From Chitinophaga parva (lineage in GTDB: Bacteria > Bacteroidota > Bacteroidia > Chitinophagales > Chitinophagaceae): DNA of 64,000 nt. Below are positions 32,547-42,343 of this stretch, piece by piece. The translations under genes were made by a program, and so were the position numbers. Location of the stretch: NCBI RefSeq assembly GCF_003071345.1, contig NZ_QCYK01000001.1:496001-560000 (forward strand), in the 5' to 3' direction. The notes below the pieces were generated by a model, which made no database searches, was not told the origin of the DNA, and saw only the letters and a list, made by a program, of their open reading frames with translations. Numbering within the stretch: position 1 is the first letter of the stretch; each line of letters opens with the position of its first letter.

Positions 32547-35519
32547 CTAATACATCGCATCATACAACGTCTGCATTATATTTTCCCGTACATGAAGCTG
32601 TGACAACCTGGGGTTGGTGCCGTCGGGGCATACCCGGTTGCTCAGGAATACGAATACCAGCTGGCTCTTAGGATCTACCCAGATACAGGTGCCCGTAAAG
32701 CCCGTGTGGCCAAAGGTTTGGGGCGATGCGCTCTTGCAGGGGTAATGGTCCTCGCGGGTAGCATTGTCCTTTTCCGGCTTGTCAAAACCCAGGCCGCGGC
32801 GACTGATTTTACTGTTATAAGCGGTGAACAACCTGATGGTTTCCGGGCGGAAATACCGGCGGCCATGATAGCTGCCATTGTTCAGCAGCAGCTGGAGGAT
32901 GATGCCCAGGTCCTGCGCATCGGAGAAGAGGCCTGCATGCCCTGCCACTCCACCAAACATGGCGGCGCCCGGGTCATGCACGTCGCCCCTGATCAGCTGG
33001 CGGCGGAAGATGGGCTCATTTTCCGTGGGGGCTATCAGCCCCAGGGCAAAGCGCTCCCGTGGCCGGAAGCCGGTGGTTTCCAGTCCAAGGGGCTCGTAAA
33101 AATTATGCAGCACGTAATCCTCCAGGTGCTGCCCGGAGAGCCGCTCCACGATCTTGCCCAGGAAAATAAAATCATTATCGCTGTACACATAGGTGTGCTT
33201 CTTACCCAGCTTGCTGTCTGCAATGATCTTTTCCATCGTAGCAGGATAATCATTGCGCAGGTACAGGTTTTCTGCTACCCGCACCTGGTGGGCGCTATCC
33301 ATCTGGTGGCGGAAGTAGCTGGTATCCGGCACTCCTGCTGCATCCAGCAGGGATTTGTAGAACGGGATAAAAGCTACCAGGCCGGCCTGGTGCAGTAAAA
33401 TATCGCGGATCTTCAGCTTCGCTTTATCCGTGCCTTTCACCCAGGGCAGGTATTGCCCCAAAGTGCCGTCCAGCTTTATTTTCCCCTCGTCGTACATTTT
33501 CATTACGCTCAGCGTGGTAGCACAGATCTTGGTCACGGAGGCCAGGTCATAAATAGATTTTTGCGTTACCGGGTCCTGCTTACCAAATTCATAGTTACCA
33601 AACTGCTTCTGGTACACCACCTGGCCGTCTTTCATGGCAAAGATGGAACAACCTGGCGTAGCACCCCGCTGGATGGCTTCACGGGCCAGCGTGTCTATGC
33701 GGGCCAGCACCTCACTGTGCATGTGCACCGCCTCCGGGTTGATCTCCGGCACCACTGCAGGCACCGGCAGTTCGTAGGTAATACCCAGGCCGGAGGGCAG
33801 GCCGGGGCATACCGTTACCGGCAGGCGGCCCTGGGGTTTTAACTGGCCAAAGAGCACCCTGGCCGCGGTGACCTGCGTAGTATCGTCATCTTCATACGCC
33901 GCCATGATGGCCGGTGCCTCGCAGGCAAACTGGATGGCGTAAGCATTACCAAAGAAAATGGTCACCGAGGGCAACTCCTGCTGCAACTGGCGCATAAGCT
34001 GCAGTGCCGCATCCGTGAGGTCAAAATTATGAGCAGGGCGGCGGCTGTAATTATGCACACTGATCACCACGGCCTGGTAGTGCTGGTCCTTAATTTCGTC
34101 GATGATCTCGCGGGCGCGGGCGGTATCTGCCGCGGAAGAAAAAAAGTAGGTACCGGCATCGGGGCGGTATTGCCTTACCTGCTGCGTGAAGTTATTGGGC
34201 GTGCTGGCGCCAATGGCCACCAGGGCCAGGCGGGGCTGGATGGTAGCGGGCATAAAGGGAACAAGACGATTCTCATTTTTCACCACTGTGATGGCCTCGT
34301 CTGCAATGCGCTGGCGCAAGGCGTCGGTCTCCGCATTCAGGTCTTCCGTAAGGTGTGCGGTGTCTACCGGTTTGTAGTTGGCCAGCCCCAGTTCGTACTT
34401 GGCCCGGAGTATTTTTTTCACATGCTCATTTACCACTTCCCAGCTGATCTTGTGCTTGCGGATGGCCTTGCGGATGGCCGCCACGCTGCCTTCTGCGGTG
34501 CTGGGCAGTTCCAGCAGGTCATTGCCGGCCAGGAGTGATTGCAGTGATTCCTGCCCGTTTGTATAGAACTTGGAAAGGCCTTTCATTTCCAGTGCGTCTG
34601 TTACCACCACACCATGGTAGCCCAGCTGGCCGCGGAGCAGGCCTGTTACCGTTTTTGCGGAAATGGAAGTGGGCGTATGCGGTTTGTTATCAATAGCCGG
34701 TACAAACAAATGAGCCACCATCATGGAGCCCACGCCCGCCGCAATGGCCTGGCGGAAAGGGTACAGCTCCAGGGAGTCCAGCTGGGCCATGCTTTTGCTG
34801 ATGGTGGGCAGGTCCAGGTGCGAGTCCACCTCTGTATCGCCGTGGCCGGGAAAGTGTTTGGCAGAGGCCATCACCCCGGCCTTTTGCATGCCATGGATAA
34901 AGGCTACGCCCAGTGCCGCTACGTTGTATTTATTTTCCCCGTAAGAACGGTCGTTGATCACAGGATTATTGGGATTGTTATTCACATCCATATCCGGCGC
35001 AAAGTTGATGTGCACCCCGATGCGCTTGCACTGCCGGCCGATGGCCAGGCCTTCTGCATAGGCAAGGGCCGTGTCCTGGGTGGCGCCTATCATCACGTTT
35101 TTCGGGAAGGCGGTCACACTGTCCAGCCGCATGCCCAGTCCCCATTCCGCATCTATGGCTACCAGCAGGGGCACTTTGGAAATGGACTGGTAATAGTTAG
35201 TGAGGGCTGCCTGGCGCTGGGGCCCGCCCTGGAAAAATACCAGGCCCCCCACTTTATTTTCCCGGATATCCTTTATCACTTTCTCCACATGGTCCGGCCC
35301 CAGGTTAGAGTGGGCGCGGATCATAATGAGTTGCGCAATGCGCTCATCCGGCGTGAGGCTGTTAAACACACTGTCTACCCAGCGCTGGGCGGAATCTTTG
35401 CCTCCGGGAACGGCGTTATGCTTATTACGTGGAGAAGTGCCCGGCACCACCGCGGCGCTGCAGAGGGCGGCCGCCGCACACAGGCCGGCCATTGCCCTCA
35501 CTACTGATCTGTACATCAT
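32547..35519 (-). CDS. Fused beta-N-acetylglucosaminidase (GH3/NagZ-type) and class C beta-lactamase-like serine hydrolase
   Basis: A 990-residue exported protein (signal about residues 1-27). Residues about 45-400 are a GH3 domain of NagZ type: IDAEWGLGMRLD, then AKHFPGHGDTEVDSH near 217, the NagZ His/Asp loop. A GH3 C-terminal-like region follows to about 590. The last 390 residues are a beta-lactamase/PBP fold with SVTK (Ser near 661), YSDND as the YxN equivalent and HTG in place of KTG near 940. The NagZ loop implies cleavage of GlcNAc from cell-wall muropeptides; the serine hydrolase may act on the peptide side. The fusion is known in Bacteroidota. A decayed copy of its 3' end lies at 31486-31613. 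Confidence 0.87.
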   Translation of the reverse strand: MMYRSVVRAMAGLCAAAALCSAAVVPGTSPRNKHNAVPGGKDSAQRWVDSVFNSLTPDERIAQLIMIRAHSNLGPDHVEKVIKDIRENKVGGLVFFQGGPQRQAALTNYYQSISKVPLLVAIDAEWGLGMRLDSVTAFPKNVMIGATQDTALAYAEGLAIGRQCKRIGVHINFAPDMDVNNNPNNPVINDRSYGENKYNVAALGVAFIHGMQKAGVMASAKHFPGHGDTEVDSHLDLPTISKSMAQLDSLELYPFRQAIAAGVGSMMVAHLFVPAIDNKPHTPTSISAKTVTGLLRGQLGYHGVVVTDALEMKGLSKFYTNGQESLQSLLAGNDLLELPSTAEGSVAAIRKAIRKHKISWEVVNEHVKKILRAKYELGLANYKPVDTAHLTEDLNAETDALRQRIADEAITVVKNENRLVPFMPATIQPRLALVAIGASTPNNFTQQVRQYRPDAGTYFFSSAADTARAREIIDEIKDQHYQAVVISVHNYSRRPAHNFDLTDAALQLMRQLQQELPSVTIFFGNAYAIQFACEAPAIMAAYEDDDTTQVTAARVLFGQLKPQGRLPVTVCPGLPSGLGITYELPVPAVVPEINPEAVHMHSEVLARIDTLAREAIQRGATPGCSIFAMKDGQVVYQKQFGNYEFGKQDPVTQKSIYDLASVTKICATTLSVMKMYDEGKIKLDGTLGQYLPWVKGTDKAKLKIRDILLHQAGLVAFIPFYKSLLDAAGVPDTSYFRHQMDSAHQVRVAENLYLRNDYPATMEKIIADSKLGKKHTYVYSDNDFIFLGKIVERLSGQHLEDYVLHNFYEPLGLETTGFRPRERFALGLIAPTENEPIFRRQLIRGDVHDPGAAMFGGVAGHAGLFSDAQDLGIILQLLLNNGSYHGRRYFRPETIRLFTAYNSKISRRGLGFDKPEKDNATREDHYPCKSASPQTFGHTGFTGTCIWVDPKSQLVFVFLSNRVCPDGTNPRLSQLHVRENIMQTLYDAMY

Positions 35520-35728
35520 GGTATAAACTTACGAAAGCATGGATACTGGAACACAAGGTAAACAAACGCAGCAGAAGGAACATGGCCTATCGAAGATTGC
35601 CAGTGCTAGATTGCAAAAAATTTACACAACGGCACAGATATTTGCAAAACATTTACTATTTTAAGGATAAATTTTCATTCCACTGCGGTCAAACGGAAAT
35701 TCTTCTATCTACCATTCAATTCTTTATT

Positions 35729-35736
35729 ATATTTGC
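35729..35736 (+). promoter_or_regulatory. TAnnTTTG promoter element of adk
   Basis: TATATTTG lies 27 bases before the adk ATG. The gap 35520-35763 otherwise shows no gene. Confidence 0.55.
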
Positions 35737-35763
35737 AGCCTTGCTTTAACGTAGATAATTAAC

Positions 35764-36354
35764 ATGGTCAACCTGATTTTATTTGGCCCTCCCGGTAGCG
35801 GTAAGGGCACTCAAAGCACCAAAATCATTGAGAAATACGGACTGCTTCACCTGTCCACCGGCGATCTGCTACGCTTTGAAATGGCGGCAAAAACGCCCCT
35901 GGGCCAGGAGGCACGTAAGTTCATTGACCAGGGTTTGCTGGTTCCGGACGAGGTAGTGATCGGGATGATCAGTTCTAAGCTGGATGCCAACGCTGAAGCC
36001 AGAGGTTTTATCTTCGACGGATTCCCCCGCACCACTGCCCAGGCAGAAGCGCTCGATAAATTACTGGCGTTGAAAAAAACGTCTATCTCTATCGTACTGG
36101 CCCTCGAAGTGCCAGAAGATGAACTGATCCGCCGCCTGCTGAACCGCGGCCTCACCTCTGGCCGCAGCGACGATGCAGATGAGAAAGTGGTGAAAGCCCG
36201 CATCGTGGAATACCACAGCAAAACCGCTCCCGTGGCCGATCACTACGCCCGCTTTGGTAAGTTCCGCACCGTAAAAGGCAACGGCTCCGAAGCAGAAGTT
36301 TTTGACCTGCTGTGCCGCGAGATCGACAACCTGCTGGTGAGCGAAGAGGTTTAA
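35764..36354 (+). CDS. adk: Adenylate kinase (short form)
   Basis: A 196-residue kinase: P-loop FGPPGSGKGTQ at 8-18, HLSTGDLLRFEM, FDGFPRTTAQAEAL, then a short LID in NRGLTSGRSDDADEKV without zinc Cys residues, so the short-LID form usual in Bacteroidota. It interconverts ATP + AMP and 2 ADP in the cytoplasm. It is followed by a long hairpin and then obg. Confidence 0.96.
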   Translation: MVNLILFGPPGSGKGTQSTKIIEKYGLLHLSTGDLLRFEMAAKTPLGQEARKFIDQGLLVPDEVVIGMISSKLDANAEARGFIFDGFPRTTAQAEALDKLLALKKTSISIVLALEVPEDELIRRLLNRGLTSGRSDDADEKVVKARIVEYHSKTAPVADHYARFGKFRTVKGNGSEAEVFDLLCREIDNLLVSEEV

Positions 36355-36417
36355 TGCCTCCTTTTCCCAACGCATGATACCGCCCTGCGGCCACGCAGGT
36401 GCCCACATACCTACTTC

Positions 36418-36479
36418 AAAAACGCAAAGATGGAAGCCGGCATTCAAAATCGCCGGAACTTCACGATCTTTGCGTTTTT
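36418..36479 (+). terminator. Terminator of adk, overlapping a possible obg promoter
   Basis: A 14-bp perfect stem AAAAACGCAAAGAT / ATCTTTGCGTTTTT with an inner GCCGG pairing and a T-run inside and after the right arm. The right arm contains GATCTTTG, a -7-like sequence (one base off TAnnTTTG if counted from T-A), so the same bases could also form the obg promoter. Confidence 0.75.
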
Positions 36480-36530
36480 ATTTTAACACCCGCCGGGCCG
36501 TTACCCACGGCAAAACCGGCACATTTACCC

Positions 36531-37538
36531 ATGGAAAAAGCAAACTTTGTAGATTATATCCGTGTATTCTGCCGCTCCGGCAAAGGCGGGGCCGGCAGCC
36601 GTCACTTCATGCGCACCAAGTTCAACGCCCAGGCAGGCCCTGATGGCGGAGACGGGGGCCGTGGCGGCCACATCATCCTCCGGGGCAACTCCCAGTTGTG
36701 GACCCTCCTGCACCTTCGCTGGTACAAGAACGTGCTGGCAGAAGACGGGGAAAATGGCAGCGGCGATAACTGCACCGGCCGTTTTGGCGAAGACGTGATC
36801 ATAGAAGTGCCCCTGGGTACCACCACCCGCGATGAGGAAACCGGTGAGATAGAAGCCGAGATCCTGCACGACGGCCAGGAGATCATCTGGCTGCCCGGCG
36901 GCCAGGGTGGCCGGGGCAATGCCTACTTCAAATCCGCCACCAACCAAACCCCCGAATATGCCCAGCCCGGCATGCCCGGCGTAGAAGGCTGGAAGGTAGT
37001 GGAATTGAAAATGCTGGCAGATGTAGGCCTGGTGGGCTTCCCCAACGCGGGCAAGTCTACCCTCCTTTCCACCATCACCGCCGCCCGTCCCAAGGTGGCA
37101 GATTATGCCTTCACCACCCTCACGCCCCAACTGGGCATGGTGAGCTACCGTGATGAGCGCTCTTTCTGCATGGCAGACCTGCCCGGTATTATTGAAGGCG
37201 CCCACGAAGGCAAAGGCCTGGGGCACCGCTTCCTGCGCCACATTGAGCGCAATTCCGTACTGCTTTTCCTCATCCCCGCCGATAGCGCAGACCACCGCAA
37301 GGAATTTGATATCCTGCTCAATGAGCTGCAGCAATACAATCCTGAGTTGCTGGACAAGCAATTTGTAATAGCCATCAGTAAAAGCGATATGCTGGACGAT
37401 GAGCTGAAAGAGGCCATCAGCGCGGAACTGCCGGAGGGCATCCCCCACACGTTCATCAGCTCCGTAACCCAGCAAGGATTGCAGGGATTGAAAGACATGC
37501 TCTGGGAAGCGCTGAATGCCCCGCCCAAAGAAAGCTGA
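36531..37538 (+). CDS. obgE: GTPase Obg/CgtA
   Basis: A 335-residue protein, exactly the usual short Obg length. Residues 1-158 are the glycine-rich Obg fold ([35 protein letters not shown]). Then comes the GTPase domain: [11 protein letters not shown] (P-loop), DYAFTTLTP (switch I), [16 protein letters not shown] (switch II) and SKSDML. It lacks the extra C-terminal OCT domain. It participates in 50S assembly and stress control. ATG 36531 was chosen because the family begins [12 protein letters not shown]; the frame upstream is open but has no family match. Confidence 0.96.
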   Translation: MEKANFVDYIRVFCRSGKGGAGSRHFMRTKFNAQAGPDGGDGGRGGHIILRGNSQLWTLLHLRWYKNVLAEDGENGSGDNCTGRFGEDVIIEVPLGTTTRDEETGEIEAEILHDGQEIIWLPGGQGGRGNAYFKSATNQTPEYAQPGMPGVEGWKVVELKMLADVGLVGFPNAGKSTLLSTITAARPKVADYAFTTLTPQLGMVSYRDERSFCMADLPGIIEGAHEGKGLGHRFLRHIERNSVLLFLIPADSADHRKEFDILLNELQQYNPELLDKQFVIAISKSDMLDDELKEAISAELPEGIPHTFISSVTQQGLQGLKDMLWEALNAPPKES

Positions 37539-37559
37539 AATACATTTTCACGATAAATG

Positions 37560-37590
37560 AAAAAGCCTCCCTGGAAAAGGAGGCTTTTTT
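37560..37590 (+). terminator. Terminator after obg
   Basis: An 11-bp stem AAAAAGCCTCC / GGAGGCTTTTT with an 8-base loop and T-run. It can also serve the convergent Dabb gene. Confidence 0.9.
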
Positions 37591-37609
37591 GTTCGCATAT
37601 AGGTTTCAG

Positions 37610-37924
37610 TTAAATGGTCTCAGAGTCGAAGATCACTACCTTTTCCCACAGGTGTTTGCATTTCTCCACGAAGGCCTTATGCAACGGGTGCACCTGGTAT
37701 ATATCGTGCCCTGCTTCGTCTGCAAATACCGCCAGCTCGCAATAGCTGTAACTGCGGTCTATTACCGGGCGGTCTGTGTTTGCGGGCTTGCCCACATTGT
37801 ACAGCAGCAGGCTTTCAATAACGCCCAGGCCTTTCAGCTCGGTTTCAAACAGTTCAATGTCGGCCGCAGAAAGGTCCGGCTTCAGGTAGAAATTTACTAC
37901 GTGTACAAATTTATGGTTGCTCAT
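37610..37924 (-). CDS. Dabb (stress-responsive alpha/beta barrel) domain protein
   Basis: A 104-residue single-domain protein of the dimeric alpha/beta barrel family: FVHVVNFYLKPDLS (first strand with the conserved His), then SYSYCELAVFADEAGHDIYQVHPLHKAFVE, matching the family Y-x-x-H-P-x-H pattern. Dabb proteins range from stress proteins to small enzymes; the reaction is unknown here. It is separated by 33 bases from the upstream FtsX-like gene and may be its operon's last member. Confidence 0.85.
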   Translation of the reverse strand: MSNHKFVHVVNFYLKPDLSAADIELFETELKGLGVIESLLLYNVGKPANTDRPVIDRSYSYCELAVFADEAGHDIYQVHPLHKAFVEKCKHLWEKVVIFDSETI

Positions 37925-37957
37925 GTACGGTCATTTTAGGGGCACAAGATAATGTGC

Positions 37958-39154
37958 CTAGCTGTATAACGCCACATATTTTCGTACCGCCATTACATTT
38001 ACCAGGTACACCGCGCTTATGATCACCAGCAGCGCCACACCGGTGTACACACCTATCCAACTGCCCATAAAAAATCCATGTGCCTGCAAAGCCTTGCTGG
38101 CAGCGTATTGCAGCCCGCTCATAATAAGCAGTGCTACGATGCCCGTGATCATATAAAGCGGTGCAAATTGCTTCATGAGGAACCTTCTCAGCTGCCCCGG
38201 AGCGGTGCCCAGGATCACCAGCAATTCTATTTCCCCACGGCACGATGCCACGATGAGTTGTATGAACATGCTGAACACCAGCATGGCAAAGAAAAGCAAT
38301 ACCAGTCCGAAAAAACCGATCACTGATACAATGATCTGCACCACCTGGCGCGTGCGGCTGTGGCGTAGCTTATCCTGGTTAGTGCTGTAGGCATGATCAT
38401 CCAGGTATTTTACCAGCGCAGGATTGGACGGATCATCCACCTTCACGATCACACGGGAGGCCGGTGTGGGCTGGCCGCTGCCGTAGCTGGCATTGGCCCA
38501 CTGCATAAAGGACTGGGGCACCAGGAAAGAAGTAATGCGGTCTGAAAACCCCACCACTTTACCAATGAACTGCTCACGGCGCACCCCGTTGCTGATGGTG
38601 ATCTCCAGGGGGATCACTTTTACTGATTCCGGTGAGATCTGGGGCAGGTCCTGTGTAAGGGCAAAGCCAAAATTGTACAAGTTCAGGAAGTCATTGGGCA
38701 GGATAATGGGCAGGACGCGGCTGCCCTGCTGCCAGTGGAAGGCATCGTTGTGCACATCAATGAAACTGTCTGGCATGGCCTCAAAAAACATTTCACTGGT
38801 GAATTGCAGGTTGCCGGGAGCTGCCACATCTACCTTGTACTGGCTGGAAGTGATGCCGCCCAGGCCTTTGACGAAAGGCTGGCGGCTGAAGGCCTGCACT
38901 TCTTCCGGGGTAAACATGTTAGAGGCATTTACTGAAGCGGAAGTATGCTCAATCTTTTTGCTCACTACCAGGAAGTCTGCGCTCTCCGTGGTATTGCGCT
39001 GGCTGTATAGCAGTTGTTCAAAATCGTCCCAGGTCTGCACGGCCAGCAGCAGCAGCAATGTGGCAATGCCCAGGCCCAAAGCCGCCATCACAAAGCGGGT
39101 GCGGCCTACGCCCGTGCGGATGATCTTATGAAGAAGTCGGAAAAATGCTTTCAT
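37958..39154 (-). CDS. FtsX-like ABC transporter permease
   Basis: A 398-residue permease with one N-terminal helix (MAALGLGIATLLLLLAV), a large periplasmic domain (about 45-270; LVVSKKIEHTSAS, SRQPFVKGLGGITSSQY), and three C-terminal helices (VIGFFGLVLLFFAMLVFSM and others). This is the FtsX/MacB topology. It is followed 9 bases earlier on the same strand by the ATPase gene, so the two form one ABC complex. The sequence around ELLVILGTAPGQLRRF is the typical coupling helix. The cargo is unknown; there is no MacA-like adaptor nearby. Confidence 0.83.
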   Translation of the reverse strand: MKAFFRLLHKIIRTGVGRTRFVMAALGLGIATLLLLLAVQTWDDFEQLLYSQRNTTESADFLVVSKKIEHTSASVNASNMFTPEEVQAFSRQPFVKGLGGITSSQYKVDVAAPGNLQFTSEMFFEAMPDSFIDVHNDAFHWQQGSRVLPIILPNDFLNLYNFGFALTQDLPQISPESVKVIPLEITISNGVRREQFIGKVVGFSDRITSFLVPQSFMQWANASYGSGQPTPASRVIVKVDDPSNPALVKYLDDHAYSTNQDKLRHSRTRQVVQIIVSVIGFFGLVLLFFAMLVFSMFIQLIVASCRGEIELLVILGTAPGQLRRFLMKQFAPLYMITGIVALLIMSGLQYAASKALQAHGFFMGSWIGVYTGVALLVIISAVYLVNVMAVRKYVALYS

Positions 39155-39163
39155 GCTGCGGGC

Positions 39164-39817
39164 TTACAAATGATAGTGTACATGGTAATCAAAATGGGTA
39201 TCTGCATCCAGGTCTGTGAGGACAAAGCCGGCCTGGCGCCGGTTGCACTCCACGGCAATGAGCTGGGCCGCACGGTTGGCATTGGCCGCATCCAGGTGGC
39301 TGAATGGCTCGTCCATGAACAGCCAGGTAAAAGGCTGGGTAAGCGCGCGGATGATGGCAATGCGCTGGCGCTCACCATAGGAAAGGGTTTTAGCGCTTTG
39401 CTGCAGTACGTGAAGCACCTGCAGGGCGTCTGCCATTTCCATCACCCGCTCTTCAGTACAGTATGGCTGGCCGGGGTGCATGGTCCTTTTCAGGTTAATG
39501 TTTTCCCGGGCGGTAAGCTGGTCAAACAGCCGCAGGTCCTGGAACACGATGCTGATCTGCTGCTGGCGCAGGCTGGCCACTTCGTTCTTAGAGAAGCCTG
39601 CCCAGGCCTTGCCATCCAGCAGTACCTGACCACTGTAATCATAGCGGATATTATAGAGATAGTGCACCAGGGTGGTTTTGCCGGTGCCGGAGGGTGCCTT
39701 TATCTTCACAAACTGGCCGGCGTCCAGGGTGATGGCCCGGTCCCACACTTCAGAGCCCTGTTGTTTGATCTTGTCCCGCAGGGGAATGGGCACCAGGTGA
39801 TCTAACTGGATGTTCAT
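39164..39817 (-). CDS. ABC transporter ATP-binding protein (partner of FtsX-like permease)
   Basis: A 217-residue ATPase of LolD/MacB type: Walker A APSGTGKTTL near residue 40, signature LSYGERQRIAIIRAL, Walker B WLFMDEPFSHLD, and a short C-terminal tail. The signature reads LSYGE rather than LSGGQ. It is coupled with the permease downstream (9-base gap) and probably shares its promoter. Direction of transport and substrate are unknown; FtsX-type ABC pairs commonly act on envelope lipids, lipoproteins or cell-wall hydrolases. Confidence 0.87.
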   Translation of the reverse strand: MNIQLDHLVPIPLRDKIKQQGSEVWDRAITLDAGQFVKIKAPSGTGKTTLVHYLYNIRYDYSGQVLLDGKAWAGFSKNEVASLRQQQISIVFQDLRLFDQLTARENINLKRTMHPGQPYCTEERVMEMADALQVLHVLQQSAKTLSYGERQRIAIIRALTQPFTWLFMDEPFSHLDAANANRAAQLIAVECNRRQAGFVLTDLDADTHFDYHVHYHL

Positions 39818-39838
39818 GCGCGCATGTATTAATCAGAA

Positions 39839-39869
39839 AAAAAGCTGCTCCTTTTGGAAGCAGCTTTTT
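39839..39869 (-). terminator. Terminator of the DUF4836 gene
   Basis: An 11-bp stem AAAAAGCTGCT / AGCAGCTTTTT with a 9-base loop and A-run on the left (T-run on the minus strand), 24 bases past the stop. Confidence 0.85.
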
Positions 39870-39892
39870 CAAAAATAAAAGATTTTAACGCA

Positions 39893-41716
39893 TTAGTGGT
39901 GGGGCTGTGCGGGAGCAGCTGTGTCCTGCACTGCTACGGAATCAACGGCAGCCATGGGCATTTCTTCGTCCCGCATGCTGGCACGTTTGTAAGCCGCAAA
40001 AGCCTCCACGCCAAAGCTGACCAACTGGGGCAGGGCGTTCTTGCTCTGGTCCTGCAGGGTAAGCACCGCTTCTGCTTTCATGGCTTTATCATCCAGCGGG
40101 GATACGCTGTAAGTAAAGTCTTTGAACAGGTTGGCAGCTTTGCCTACTATTGCCGTTGCATTGCTGTCTGGCAGGTTTACTTTTTTCAGTTCATTCAGCA
40201 TGTGGGTGAAATCGGTGTAGTACACGGCGTTCTTACCCTTCACGGCCGGCAGGTGCTCTTCCGGGAATGCACCGGCTTTGCCGGCCATGTACTGGTTTAT
40301 CCATGCAGTGCTGGAGCCCATGATGATGTGATCTGAAGTGATGTCTGTGGAGAAGAACTTGTTGCTTTGGATTACGGGGACGTAGTGGTCACCGTCCTTG
40401 GTCACTACTTCGTTCAGCAGGCGGCTGCCCATTATGCGGTCAAAGGCAGCTTTGTCTTTCACCTTAGCCGCTATTATCCATTTCATATCAGTAGTGGTGG
40501 TAGAGTCAGAAGGGCTCCATTCCAGTGGCTTTTTCACCTGGGCGTAGTCAGAGCCTACTGCCACCAGCTGGCCGCTCAGCGCGTTCAGCAGGTCTGCCAG
40601 GGAAACGCCGGCGGCACTTTGCAGGCCGGCGTCTGCCAGCTCGTACGTGTGGGTAAGGGTAAGGATATCGCCCAGGGCATGCAGGTCTGCGCCCATTGCA
40701 AAGAACATGGTCACATTCTTTGACGGGTAGTTTTTCAGCATACTTTCATCGATCGTGGTCTTGTACTTTTCAAAGATGCTGTCTAGCGCCGGGCTTACAT
40801 AGCTGGAGCTGGCCACTACTACTTTACCGTTCTCAAAATTGAGCGAGGAGGCGCTATAAGCATCTTTCAGCAGCACGGCCAGGTCGCCTGGGATCTGCTG
40901 GAAGGCCAGGCTTTTCAGCAGGGCACCGGAGTTGCACCACAGGCTCAGGTCCGCATGCTGGTCCAGCAGGGACTTGAAAGATTTGATGGAAGTAGCGCGC
41001 TCGCTTTGCTTCAGGTGGAAGAGGTGATCCAGGCGGCCGGCCCAGAATTGGCGCAGGCTGTCATCGCTGATGGCCGCGGGGGCGGCAGGTACCGCGCTGG
41101 AGGCACTGTCTGTTGCAGCGGTATCGCCCACACCGGGGGGCATGGAGCCGGGGGCCCAGACGCCGTGATTGGCAAAGCGCATCGGGTCTATACCCGTGAT
41201 AGACACGGCCTGTTCTGCGTTCCAGCCGATGATGGTTTGCTGACCAGGCATAAAAATATAAGCGAAGTCCTCACCTTTGCCAGCTACGGCTTCCGGCATG
41301 GTTTTCTTAATAAACGCAGCGAATTTGGAGGAGTCCAGCAGGGTAGCGATCATGCTTACATAAGACTTGCTCTGGTCTACAGAGTCCTGTACGTAGAAAG
41401 CAAAGAAGTGGTTAGAAAGGTCCACACCGGCGTTCTCAATATTTTTGAGGGCTTTGCTGGGGCCTTCTGCGCGGGCAGAGTCTTCCGCATTTTTGTCCTT
41501 CCCGGGATGGGCTGCCTCGCCGGTGGCGTCGGCCAGCTTGTCCAGCGTAAGGCCACCAGACATCAGCTTATCTATGAGCTGGCGGGTGTTAATGTCAGCC
41601 ACCACTGCAGCTTCTGCAGGGATGTACTTGCTTTGTTTGGGCAGTTTGGCGCAGGAGGTCAGCAAGCTGGTGGCCACCAGTGCTACCGCCAACAATCGAT
41701 ACATGGATGTTGTCAT
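39893..41716 (-). CDS. DUF4836-family lipoprotein
   Basis: A 607-residue lipoprotein: signal MYRLLAVALVATSLLTSC (lipobox LTSC), then KYIPAEAAVVADINTRQLIDKL, the DUF4836 opening. The family consists of large surface or periplasmic proteins of unknown function restricted to Bacteroidota. The mature part contains a low-complexity Ala/Pro/Asp linker near residues 170-190 (GDTAATDSASSAVPAAPA). ATG 41716 was preferred; ATG 41704 also gives a good signal. Monocistronic with its own terminator. Confidence 0.85.
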   Translation of the reverse strand: MTTSMYRLLAVALVATSLLTSCAKLPKQSKYIPAEAAVVADINTRQLIDKLMSGGLTLDKLADATGEAAHPGKDKNAEDSARAEGPSKALKNIENAGVDLSNHFFAFYVQDSVDQSKSYVSMIATLLDSSKFAAFIKKTMPEAVAGKGEDFAYIFMPGQQTIIGWNAEQAVSITGIDPMRFANHGVWAPGSMPPGVGDTAATDSASSAVPAAPAAISDDSLRQFWAGRLDHLFHLKQSERATSIKSFKSLLDQHADLSLWCNSGALLKSLAFQQIPGDLAVLLKDAYSASSLNFENGKVVVASSSYVSPALDSIFEKYKTTIDESMLKNYPSKNVTMFFAMGADLHALGDILTLTHTYELADAGLQSAAGVSLADLLNALSGQLVAVGSDYAQVKKPLEWSPSDSTTTTDMKWIIAAKVKDKAAFDRIMGSRLLNEVVTKDGDHYVPVIQSNKFFSTDITSDHIIMGSSTAWINQYMAGKAGAFPEEHLPAVKGKNAVYYTDFTHMLNELKKVNLPDSNATAIVGKAANLFKDFTYSVSPLDDKAMKAEAVLTLQDQSKNALPQLVSFGVEAFAAYKRASMRDEEMPMAAVDSVAVQDTAAPAQPHH

Positions 41717-41969
41717 AAACAAGGGGAAAGGTTGAAGTTTGATGATGTATTAGGCGTGAATTTACTCTGTTTTTTCTTAGGCGCTTACAATAATCCGCCG
41801 GGATTCACGTATTAATCGACCTGCACCCTGGTTTCCGGCTTTATTGTTGCATGGTCACCGCACGGGGTTTCGCAGAAATAACATGTATCTCAACGGGACA
41901 GCACCCGGAATTATATGTTACTTTGCCGTATCTCCTTTTATTGTATCACAACTAGTTGAAAAACCTATC

Positions 41970-42260
41970 ATGTTTTTAGTGCTCGTACAGTATGTGCGGC
42001 CCTTGGCCGCCATAGACCATTACATAGACCAGCACATGGCCTTCCTTAAAAAGTATTCAGACAGTGGTCAGTTTGCCATTTCCGGGCGGCGCAAACCGCG
42101 CACCGGCGGGCTCATCCTGGTAAAGGCAGACAGCCGCCGCGCCGTGGAAGCCATCATTGCGGAAGACCCGTTTGACCGCCTGCAGCTGGCCCTTTATGAG
42201 ATCATCGAGTTTGAGCCGACCACGGTGAATGAAACGCTGCTCTCCTACCTGGATAAGTAA
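41970..42260 (+). CDS. YciI-like protein
   Basis: A 96-residue YCII-domain protein: MFLVLVQYVRPLAAIDHYIDQHMAFL (with the conserved His near 21), GQFAISGRRKPRTGGLILV, and AIIAEDPFDRLQLALYEIIEF. The family is ferredoxin-like and suspected to be catalytic (Asp-His pair), but the function is unknown. The start at 41970 matches the family; an upstream frame extension has no match. A near-consensus TTACTTTG lies 39 bases upstream. Confidence 0.82.
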   Translation: MFLVLVQYVRPLAAIDHYIDQHMAFLKKYSDSGQFAISGRRKPRTGGLILVKADSRRAVEAIIAEDPFDRLQLALYEIIEFEPTTVNETLLSYLDK

Positions 42261-42343
42261 GTGCCGCCATTGCATGGCCGTTAAAGAAAACCCACCGCTG
42301 TCAGATGCCACTTTTGCCGGTCAGGGGAAAATTTGCCCCGCGG

